A stretch of DNA of 64,000 nucleotides, taken from contig JAJTTP010000015.1 of NCBI GenBank assembly GCA_023313575.1, positions 992,001-1,056,000 of the forward strand, read 5' to 3'. The stretch is from Eutypella sp. D-1. Its lineage: Eukaryota; Ascomycota; Sordariomycetes; Xylariales; Diatrypaceae. A program made the position numbers and the translations under genes. Below are positions 37,366 through 46,898 of this stretch, one piece after another (the first letter of the stretch is position 1; each line of letters begins with the position of its first letter). The notes under the pieces were generated by a model. That model did no database searches, was not told the DNA's origin, and saw only the letters and a program-made list of their open reading frames with translations.

Positions 37366-38366
37366 ATGAGCGACAGTGACGTCACTCCCTTGTTAGGTAA
37401 GTCGATTAGTTTTCTACTGCAGTCACATAATTACATTGACTCTCGTCTAGTGGCCCACCTGCCCCATCACGCGGGTAGGTTATTCTTGGAGATTGCCTTG
37501 AAGATCGATCATTCAATTATCACAGTCTGTGATCGATAAAATGTAGATGCAAGAAAGCCCTATGTAAGGAGGTCTTTCTTAGGATGGTCTGGTTAGGTTG
37601 GGGATATACGCCTATATGCATTATGAGGAGGTAAACTAGATGCCCGGGATGCGATGCCAACGAGTACAAACAGTTCAATTCCCCGAGACCGAGCACGGAG
37701 GCCAGAATGAGGATCGGGAACCGGCCGGAAAGTGGAGGCGCAAGCTCCACCAGACCCGAGGGGCGGCGCAGCGTCTCTTCGGCACTACGACCAGGCACTG
37801 GATCGTCCTGGTCCTGATCATCCTCGACGTCGCGGGCATCCTCACCGACATCTTCATCAGCCTCATCACCTGCGAACTCGGCAAGAAGGACGAGCCTTGG
37901 GTCGGCAGGACCCGGCAGATCCTGACGACCTTCTCGCTCGTCATGAGCTGCATATTCATGCTGGAACTATTGTTGTCGGCCCTTGTTGACGGCTTCGCGT
38001 AAGTTTCTAGTCTATCCCCTTTCTGCCCGTCGCTTTTCAAGGCCACAAGCTAGGACGACGCAGGAACTAAACAGTAGATGCAACAGATACTTCAAGGAGA
38101 AGCTCCACTGCTTCGACGCCGTCGTCATCGTTGCGGGCTTTGCAGTCGACCTGCTGGAGCATAACGAGGTCGGGGAGATCGCCTCCCTGATCATCATGCT
38201 GCGTCTGTGGAGGTTCGTCAAGATCATCGACGAGTTCTCCGTGCAGGCGTCCGAGTCGACGGAAGGGCTACGTAGGAAGATCGAGGATCTCGAGAAGCAG
38301 AACCGGGATCTCAGGACGCGCATCGCCCATCATTATGAGACGAGCCCTGGTCCTAGCGGGCAGTGA
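37366..38366 (+). CDS. Voltage-gated proton channel, Hv1 family
   Basis: A four-helix voltage-sensor protein without a separate pore domain; Hv1 channels export H+ across the plasma membrane on depolarisation. Modelled exons: 37366-37396, 37451-37474, 37674-37998, 38078-38366 (222 residues). S1 is WIVLVLIILDVAGILTDIFI, with the selectivity Asp (LILD position). S2 is LVMSCIFMLELLLSALV, with the conserved Glu. S3 is CFDAVVIVAGFAVDLL, with both Asp. S4 is IIMLRLWRFVKII, with gating charges R, R and K; the third arginine of human Hv1 is lysine here. After S4 there is a coiled-coil-like helix (EGLRRKIEDLEKQNRDLRTR) that would support dimerisation. The Lys of human S2 (MEIIFK) is Ser here. The first 30 residues depend on small exons and are less certain; exon 2 can be skipped in frame. 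Confidence 0.87.
37451..37474 (+). other. Putative 24-nt optional microexon of the Hv1 gene
   Basis: It follows CGTCTAG and is followed by a GTAGGT donor. It enters and leaves in phase 1 and encodes AHLPHHA plus parts of two codons. Exon 1 also ends in phase 1, and exon 3 (after ACAAACAG) accepts phase 1, so both inclusion and skipping keep the frame. Whether it is used is unknown. Confidence 0.4.
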
Positions 38367-39602
38367 GATGTCGAGCATGTTTCCTAGCTAATGGTCATCG
38401 AGGGCCTTTTTCACTCGGGGTTGGCCTTATTCTCATTGCGACAAACTGTCTATAATATTTCGTCGAAGAGAGCAACATCGCGAGACTCCATCACGGTATA
38501 ACCACATAGATCTATCTACTTCACACTATATCCTTGTGTGACCATCCAGCTCTCTCTTAATCTGGATATTTAAGCTTGGCTAGGAATGTAACACGAAAAC
38601 TGCGTAGTTCCCGCCCTCTATCATTACTGTTCAATGGGATCAGTTATCATCCCAAACTTGGCCAAAGCTCACTTCCCACCTCGCTCAATGCTAGAGGAAC
38701 GTGACCCTACGTGGCCCCCTGTCTCGAATATATGCCATGATACGGGATGCAGGAGCAAGAAAAAAAAGCCTGGTGCATGTTTCAAACTTGGGGCATCGGA
38801 GGAGAAATCGAGTGACCGTAGAGCTTTTCTCGATCTCTCGAGATTGCTAAAACCTTTTCTTTTTCTCCTTTTTCTAGCTCTAGACCCCCGTACTACCACT
38901 GAATCCCGTAGCTCCACGTGGCTGCAGTGGTCCGGCGTGCAACATACCTCGAGGGGAGACAGAAGGCCGCTGGCAGTGGCCGGTTACACAAGTGGCGAGA
39001 ATTTCGTTCTGGGTTCTCCTGTCTCTCTCGTTACGAAGGGGATGTCCCTGATGGCTTGCTTGCCATGCCAATGTGTGTATATATTGCTTGCATCAGTGTC
39101 CTATCCTTGCACCTGTGAATCCCGGACTGTTGCATTCCCTATCTAAGCCTCACGGGGACCTGTGGCCAGTGCACCACCCCCGCGTCACTATCATTACCAT
39201 TACCACGGCAGGCGTGCGTGGCCTGCTGCAGCAAGCCGTGAAATATCGTATTCCCCGTGAGAGGCTGTGTCCCGACACTGATGCCCGCCCCCGATGGTTT
39301 TGAAGACGCCTGCCGGGCGAGGCCATGGCCCACATACAATCTTGCTCAAGTTCGAGGAGCTAATATGGGTTCTTTTCTTCTTTTCATCAGCTTCCCGATG
39401 TTGGGCATCTTGCTGATATCCCGTTGAATAAAGATATCCTCCTTTCTGGAGCGTCTCCTTTTACTCTTATCCATTAATCTTTTTTTAATTTCCACTTTAC
39501 CTCGGGATTTCCTCTACGTATAGGGAGAGTCCCGTTACATTACCAGCCCTTCGAGATCACGCTCAAACTCTGTTCCCCCCCCACCCCCCCCCCCCAAATC
39601 AC
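38367..39602. other. Gene-free spacer, Hv1 gene to CFEM-like gene
   Basis: About 1.2 kb. A 170-codon open frame at 38634-39146 has no recognisable features. The end holds a poly(C) run (39575-39595, interrupted once by A) immediately upstream of the next start codon. Confidence 0.55.
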
Positions 39603-40520
39603 ATGATCCCTCCCCACACCATGGTTTCCATCTTCCTAGCCGTCGCCGTCCTGGCGGTCTCAATGTCTGCCGCGCCCGCCTCCGCGCAGTCACCGAGTTC
39701 GTCCTCCGGCGCCTCTACCACCACCACAGTCACCGCGGCTCCCGCGTCCAGCTGTGCCGCGCAGAACATCGTTGACGCCTGCCTGGGCTCCACGGGCAGC
39801 CAGACCAGCCTGTGCGCGCCGACCGACTACAGCTGCCTCTGCGACAAACATACCGCCATATTGACGCATGTGAACCCTTGTACTTCTGGGGAGCCTTTCC
39901 CTATCCTACCCTACCCTGGCCTGGCCTGGCCTGGCCGAGTGCTATACATATTCTTAGCCCTGTTGTTGATTTTTGCTGACCTCCCGTGGTAGATGCTTTA
40001 ACAGCTGTCCCGACGACGCGCGGAAGGCCGGGTATCAGAGTTCGAAGGACTCATATTGGTGCGTACGAGACCGCGGATTCCTTTCTGCCCTTACCCCTGC
40101 CCCTTGCCATGCGTAGTGTTAAAAAAAAGGGGGGTTCCCATAGACCTCTCTTCACGTGAATGGAAAGACAAAGACGCTAAGTAACTGACACTGGGACCAC
40201 GCAGCACGAACGCCAGCATCTTCAGCACGACGACGGCGACGGCGGTGTCGTCCACCACTGTTGTCTCCGTGTCCGGCACCGAAGCCACCACCACTGCGAC
40301 GAGCACCCGCGTCAGCACGACGGAGGTCAGCGTCAGTGCCACCGTCACCGAGGATGAGACCACGACGGAGTCGTCCGACGATGCTACCGAGACCGCGTCC
40401 TCGACGGGCGGCGGCGGCGGCGGCGATGACGGCCAGAACGGCGCTGCTGCCCGCGCGCGCGTGGCTAGTGCCGGCGGCTTGTTGGCTGCGCTTGCTGGTG
40501 TCGTGGCCGCGCTCCTGTAG
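39603..40520 (+). CDS. CFEM-like GPI-anchored cell-surface protein
   Basis: Exons 39603-39865, 39993-40058 and 40205-40520; 214 residues from this ATG. A second in-frame ATG at 39621 has a better context (CACCATGG) and gives a cleaner signal peptide (MVSIFLAVAVLAVSMSAAP). The mature part starts with a short cysteine-rich module (SCAAQNIVDAC, LCAPTDYSCLC, CFNSCPDDARK, SYC), eight cysteines in the style of fungal extracellular membrane proteins of the Ser/Thr-rich GPI class. A long Thr/Ser/Val-rich stretch, likely O-mannosylated, follows. The C-terminus has a small-residue site (GQNGAAA) and a hydrophobic tail (LLAALAGVVAALL), as expected for GPI attachment. It likely sits in the plasma membrane or cell wall; ligand unknown. 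Intron 1 uses a GC donor. With that splice the junction reads AILT|CFNSC, as the family requires. Confidence 0.83.
39866..39992 (+). other. GC-AG intron in the CFEM-like gene
   Basis: The donor is GAC|GCATGT and the acceptor GTGGTAG|A, with TGCTGACC as branch site 16-20 nt upstream. No GT donor nearby restores the reading frame: the GT at 39870 gives the wrong phase and a stop. The intron also contains four CCTGG units (39915-39936). Confidence 0.7.
39915..39936. repeat. (CCTGG)4 pentanucleotide tract
   Basis: Four perfect CCTGG units plus CC, inside the GC-AG intron of the CFEM-like gene. Confidence 0.9.
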
Positions 40521-41315
40521 TCTGTGTTTGAGGTGAAGGGGGGCCAATTGGGAAGTGAAGTCATCGGAGGCTCTGATTTCCTTGATAAATGACGCTATCA
40601 TAAGCGTTCTCAGAGGCGTAGGCTTAGCTGTGCGCGCGCCCCGGACTGGAATGGATACCTAATGTATGCTCCGTGGTGTTGACCGGGGGCGTTACCGTCC
40701 CCATCCACCAATGTCATGGCACCTCCCTCCCTCCCGATGTCGTTGCGTATCTGGGTTCTGTTCCTGTAGATGGTCATCGTTGGTTGGATTCGTAGGAGTG
40801 CGAAGTAAAAGAATCGGGGCTAGGCAGGGGGGCGCGGGGTGTGATAGGGGGCAAAATACCAAATAAGGGGTTGTTGGGCTTTCCGGGATAATTCCATAGG
40901 CTGAAGTGACATAGTAATAGTCCAGGGTATTAAGAGCCACTGCCCACTGGACGTGTAGGACTTACGACCAAGTTACGGCACTCCAAACCACCTGTCATGG
41001 TTGCCGCACGGTTTAAGATGGCATGCGATGGGCTCGTAGGGACTTGAAGACACTATGGTGTCAACTGATGTGCGTGAAACCGCCCGTATGCATTCATTCA
41101 GACTCCATAACATTTTATATACAGCCGGTTATATCCCCATAAGATAACCACGGACAAATGAGAGGGTCGGTCGTCCAAGTCGACAAATCGAGAATATCCC
41201 GTCGGGTCTTTCCAGCAAGCCCGGGCGAAAGCTTGGTGGGACACCGTGGGATTATAACAACACCTCGCAAGCAAATACACTCCCCATTTCTTTCCTCTCT
41301 ACCTCCCCTCCCGCT
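40521..41315. other. Spacer between convergent CFEM-like and NUO19.3 genes
   Basis: About 800 bp shared by two 3' ends; nothing distinctive seen. Confidence 0.55.
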
Positions 41316-42156
41316 TTACCTCCTGTACCACATCCTGGTGATCTTGGTCTGCCTCATCTTCCGCTGGAGCTGGAAGACGCCGTACATGAGGGCCTCGCTA
41401 GTCGGGGGGCAACCGGGGACGTAGATGTCGACGGGGACGATTCGGTCGCAGCCGCGGACGACGCTGTAGCTATAGTGGTAGTAGCCGCCGCCGTTTGCGC
41501 AGCTGCCCATGCTGATGACCCAGCGGGGTTCGGGCATTTGATCATAGACTTGACGCATAGCGGGAGCCATCTTGTTGGTCAGGGTGCCGGCGACGATCAT
41601 GATGTCGGACTGGCGGGGGGAGGCACGGAAAATGATACCCAAGCGATCCTGGTCGTACCGCGGGGTGGAGACGTGCATCATCTCGATGGCGCAGCAGGCG
41701 AGACCGAAACTGAGGGGCCAGAAGGAGGACTGTCGGCCCCAGTTGGCGATCTGGTCGAGGGTCGTCAGGGCATGTTGTACGATGCCTTTGGTGGGCTCCT
41801 CGCTGGGCAACGGGATCTCGCGCCGTGGATAAGAGGAGAGCCCGGTGGAGGTCTGGGTTGGGAGGGCGGCATCCTTTTTGGAACTGGTGGAGATAGAGGC
41901 GGCGGACTGGAAGGGTACGATGGTTGTTGGTTTCGCGGCTGTGGTAATGAGGGAGTGTGATATTTGCTGTTAGTAACCTGTTTCCCGGGTTTTTTATTCT
42001 TTCTTTCTTTCTTTCCTTCCTTTTTGTTCCTTCTCTCCCATCTTCTCTGTAGTAGTTGGAAGACTTTGCATGGATACGGGGTTTTTTCTTTTCTTTTAAA
42101 AAACACTAACCTCTAAGAGCCAATGTGGCGGCTCGTCTTGAAGTAGATGCCAACAT
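41316..42156 (-). CDS. nuo19.3: NADH:ubiquinone oxidoreductase 19.3 kDa subunit (PSST/NDUFS7/NuoB)
   Basis: Carries iron-sulfur cluster N2, the last electron donor to ubiquinone in mitochondrial complex I. Minus-strand exons: 42156-42111 and 41938-41316 (222 residues), with a 172-nt intron (GTTAGT donor, CCACAG acceptor, phase 1). The N-terminus ([16 protein letters not shown]...) is rich in Arg, Ser and Ala and looks like a matrix-targeting presequence. The mature part begins near [18 protein letters not shown]. The cluster ligands are visible: the tandem cysteines in [11 protein letters not shown], the cysteine in [14 protein letters not shown], and the one in [22 protein letters not shown] and [20 protein letters not shown] are also diagnostic. 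It ends KITRMWYRR, as fungal homologues do. The start ATG was chosen because only this small exon joins the conserved part in phase with a presequence. Confidence 0.95.
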
Positions 42157-45100
42157 CGTGAGCCCGTTGTGTGTGTGGGACTTGATGGTGTTGATATCTG
42201 TTTTTGTTGTTGTATGAGGGAAGAAAGAAATTGGAAATGCCTGAAATGGGCGGGTGACCAATGGAAATCCCGGGATTTCTTTCCAAAGTTCCCGACTTCC
42301 CTCTTTTAGAGCTGTATGCTTCGTTCCCGGGGCAGCTGCTATGGAGTTAGAGAAAGAGAGTAGTATCCGTGCGTTGCTTCCCTGAATGATATAATAGACC
42401 TGAATCGCTCCTTCGATCTTTGAAAGAAGCTTTCTGCTATTCTCCCAATTGACGTTGTCGATGCGCTCAATTTCCAGCTTGGCTCCTTCGCCCCCTTCGG
42501 CTAATCATAATACAACCCGTCCGATTGGTCAGATGGCATTGCTAGCGGGTACCTATCATCCAGGTTTAACTTGTCCCACTATGAGGTATCCTTACATAAT
42601 CAATCACCTCCAGCTTTTACACTTGAATGGACACAGACCTCGGGACACTTTAACTTAACCTTGGCAGACCATGTGTGAGACACTGAATGACAGACCTAAT
42701 GGCAGCACTTCCTACTATGGAGGTTGCCTTTTTGTCTCATTATTAGCTAAGCACGGAACTAATAGGAAATCGTAGTAGTGAACGGCAGCAGGTAACCTGG
42801 GCCTGGGCTTCAGGCTATCCAGGCGGCAACCTTGGAAAGTTGGCAAGTATGTACTATGGATATCTTGTATATATTTAAGTACCTAAAGCAGAACCTCGGG
42901 ACGGATAACGAGCATGGATGGATGTCCGCCAACCCGCAAAACAATCCCGCAGAACAATCCCGCAAAACAATTAAGACGGGGACCCTATTTTTCTCACATG
43001 CAGTATGCATCCAAGGCATCCCAGGTAGTCTGATGACATCGACCGTTGCATCTGATGCTTTGTTGGTCGGTCGGCTGTGTTCCGGACCCCCCTCCGGACC
43101 CGACACAATCGATTGACACAATCCTATTCGACATCTAATTCGCCCTACATTGGATATTTTGAGAATGGTCAGGACTCTGCCGCGATGCGGCTTACCTTCT
43201 TAGGTAGTTATAGACCGGGAGTTGTCTGTCATCCGTCAGGATTCACCATCCATGAAATGCTTTCCACGTCCCATATATCGCGCTATCACTATTCACGGGC
43301 AAAGAAACCAGCCCAACCCTACCTTACTCTCATGTAGTTACGTTACTATTTACAGTCAGATATGGTTTTTTTATTGTTTTTATCTGACCGCCACCGATCG
43401 ATCATGGTCTCCATATCCATACCGTATGCGCACGCATACGCAGACTAACACTACATGCATGCATGCAAGACAGGACAAGACAAGGTGGTGAGAGTGAAGT
43501 GTTTTAGTGTCGTCTTTTCGATACTGAAAAGTTCGAAACCCTTCCGTGGCGAATGTGGTCGGTATTCATACTCTGAGAACAGCCGAGCCATGTTCAACCC
43601 GATCCAGTTACCCGGGTCGGCAGCTACAGAAAAAAGATCTGTTTCCTAGTCATTTTAGTTGGTTGCCTCAGGAGACTCAAAGGACATCAGGACTGTCCGT
43701 GGCACCCGCCCGTGTATATATACTTTGGGATGGTGTGTAGAGAAAGCGAGCACACTTGAACAATTCACCTCGCGTAATAGGTGCCACATACATCGTTACC
43801 AAACCTGCGGCCTGTCAGCGGTGAAGACAATGGCCGACCAGCGAATCAAGAGCTGCTACCCCCAAACGTACGCAGCTCGATCCGTCGGTGGGTTTTGTTT
43901 TGTGGTTTTTTGTACAAGCCGAGCCGGGGCGGATGACAGGAGAGAGGGGGTGGGAGGCAATGCACTGCGCTGCTACGCGTCATGCGTGTCATTCGGGTGC
44001 ATTTCCCATATTTTTCACCGATGCGCGAATTCAGCGCGGGAAGGGAATAGACACACAGAGAGAAGCAGAGCACCAGAAAACATGTCGAGGCACAGTACGC
44101 CACAAACCCAAGCAATTCAACGAGAGGTCTGACTTCCCGCCCCGAGATCCTGAAGAGGGGTGGAGGACCGGCTCGCAACGCTAATAAGGGGCCGGCTTTG
44201 CTCGTTACGCATACGGCACTACCCAACGCAGTAAGTATAGGCCAGGAGCGGCGCTCCTCGCGGGGAAATGGTCGGGATATGTAGGATATATCACTGGTTC
44301 ACTAGGAGACTACGTGTAAAGTGGCATATACAAAAACATGAAGCACCGCGACGTACGAAATCGGAAGGGGAGGCGACACACGCACACACCACACCACCGC
44401 AAAGGATGATAGTATATATAATTCGGCCCGACCAAGCTGGTTTTGTCCGAGTGACGCCTACTATGTATCTAATCCCACCTGGGCAACATTGTTCTACGGA
44501 GATAACATACTAATGCCCACGGCTCGATATGGATAGACGGGATATAACGGGACATGTGTATACACAGCCCATAGACAAGGACAATCAAGCGTTGCCGAGA
44601 AGTGAAGAGGGTAAGGAGAGTAACGGTGCTGCCACTGATATGTATATGTAGGGGCTGAGCCGCTGAGGGGGCGGCAGGGTGGCAACCTTGGATGGCTATT
44701 GGGTAGTGTAACCACTCGGGCAATCTTTCCCAGCGGCTTTTAGGTGAGGTCGTAAAATCTGGGGTATTTATTTCTCTATATCCGATATCTATTACCTCCA
44801 GCACAAGTAGCACCTGTGGAGGCTTACCTATTTGCCTATTACGGGTTATTGTCGCGCGAGTTCGCCCTGGACCCAAGGAGGAGGTAAGAGCACAACCACC
44901 TCGGTACAAAATATCGATCAGTCTAAAGTATCTAGACAGCCCAGATACATAAACGACAGGCTTGAATGATATGGAGGTCAATTAAAACAAGTACCTTCCA
45001 GCAAGGCCAGTAAGCAGCAAGGGAAGCCGACAGTTTAAGTGGTACGAAGGAAGCGCAGGAAGAAGTACCCATCGATGTACTTACGGAGTAGGTAGGTACG

Positions 45101-46898
45101 AAGGATAGACCTTGTCCCCCCACAGGTGGCTGCTTGTGGGTGTACAGGTGGTGGCTATTACTGCTCTACTCCACCTGGGCAAGCCCTGGAGGCGGGTTGG
45201 CGTGTGGGCTGGTTGGCTGGGTTGGGGCTGGCCGGAGCAGATCCAACCAACCAACCTCAGCTAATGAGGAAAACGTCACTTCCATATATCCATTCGGATA
45301 CCGAATTGATAGTACTTACCATAGTGAATGCCATTGGCCTCCTCTCCTTGCCCAATTACTGGGGGCAAAAGGAGCTTGTTAGGTGCTCATGTGACTCTTT
45401 TTATTCAAATGCCCCTTACTGTCTTACTATGAGGCAGATAATATGTCCCTACCTCTTTGTTAGTAGTGGTGCCAATGGCAATTTACATCTTCTACATACT
45501 TAATACTGAGGACAATACCCGGCAATACCCTGGTACTGCTGTACGTAATACCGTAATTGTTCCAGGTTGTAGGTATTTTATTCTTGTCCGTGCCCAGGTG
45601 CATACACTCTATCTCATATTTTCTTCGACTACTACTCTACTAGAGCTCTAGAGATCTTCAATTTCCCCTCAGTGGTCCTGTCTCCCCCCCCCCCCCCAGT
45701 AGCAGCGTCCAGCCGATGGATATTGGATGGGTATACACTAAAATCGACAATCGACACTAACATCACCGAGGACTAACTACTGCCCATAACTTCACATACT
45801 GCCCAGACTATATCGACGGGCTAGGAGAGGCTATGGCGTATGGCGACCCCGAGCCATGAATCTTGACGATATTTAGTCTTGGCCCTGGTCCCTTGGCATT
45901 GTAACTACTTAAACGAACGAATACAGAGACACGTTTTTGCTTCCGCGTGCTCAGGCACGGTTGAAGCTGACTCGAACCCTAGATATTTTTTCTGAACCTG
46001 TCCCCTCCCTCGCCCCCCCGCTTCTTGTCCGATCTAACAAAGATTAGGGTAGAATCGAGAGTGAGAGGGGAGAAAAACATCCAATAAGTCGTATATGATT
46101 GCTAGGATATAGGATTAGAGAAAGGGAAAGAAAGAGAGAGAGAGAGCAAGAGCGAGAGCCTCGAGGTCACCCCCCTCTGTCAACCTGACCTACTTCCCCA
46201 GTCTCCTCGTTATTGCTACGCGGCGGCGCATATACGTACTTCCCGGTATTTACCTATATAATCGGCAACAGATCATCGTGGAGAAGGAGCCCGCTAAACC
46301 AATAACCTCAATCCGCATGGTGTGTGTCCTGGTATGTCCAGCCTCGCCAGTCGACACCGCTGGTTTGAATTTTAGTGTACACGACGAATACACGATTAAT
46401 TACCACCAATACTTCGTACGTATTTCACTATTGCGTACAGAAACACCAGATCCACACCTCAACTAAAAGTATTTGACGACCCATCAATCTGGACTAGGGT
46501 GGCTAGATTGCTTGTAGTTAGTTAGCACGAGATAACTAACTAGCAAGGTAGGGTGACCAGGAGCGGACCAGAAGGACCCATCTATAGCGCACAAACTTCT
46601 AATCACCTTGAAGTTATCTGTTCCAAGGTCATCATCACCTTTACCTAACCTATCTGTCACATCAAGTCTTCTCTCTCGCAATTGAATGCAGTCGCTGTCG
46701 GCGGCGGCCCCCAGCTGTCCTTATGGAATGTCTCCGTCAAATATATCACCATCAGGCTCCCAAAGCTGAAGAGTCTTCCACCACCCCCATCTGCCACGCT
46801 GCTTACTAGATATCCGGCCAGTCGCGGTGGTATGATGTAATTACGGTGGTCCCGAGATATCGATCGTTATCACCCGGTCACACCAAACTCGCGCGAAC
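42157..46898. other. 4.7 kb gene-free region between divergent genes
   Basis: Divergent promoter space of nuo19.3 (-) and the rhodopsin-MFS gene (+). It holds CCAAT boxes near nuo19.3, a C14 run (45684-45697), a GA-rich tract (46120-46160), and scattered TAGGTA motifs. Open frames (such as 43659-44132 and 44469-44981) have no domain resemblance. No tRNA was recognised. Confidence 0.55.
42258..42262 (-). promoter_or_regulatory. CCAAT box upstream of nuo19.3
   Basis: A CCAAT element (GACCAATGG on the + strand) lies about 100 bp upstream of the nuo19.3 start; a second, in the other orientation (ATTGG), is at 42524-42528. The HAP/CBC complex binds such boxes in promoters of respiratory genes. 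The position is suggestive only. Confidence 0.35.

Noticed and set aside
34584..40520. Metabolic or secondary-metabolite cluster joining the DHODH-like, Hv1 and CFEM-like genes
   Set aside because: No synthase, tailoring enzyme or pathway-specific regulator is present; the neighbours are unrelated.
40152..40601. Minus-strand frames of about 150 codons over the CFEM-like gene
   Set aside because: Antisense of a Thr/Ser-repeat coding region.
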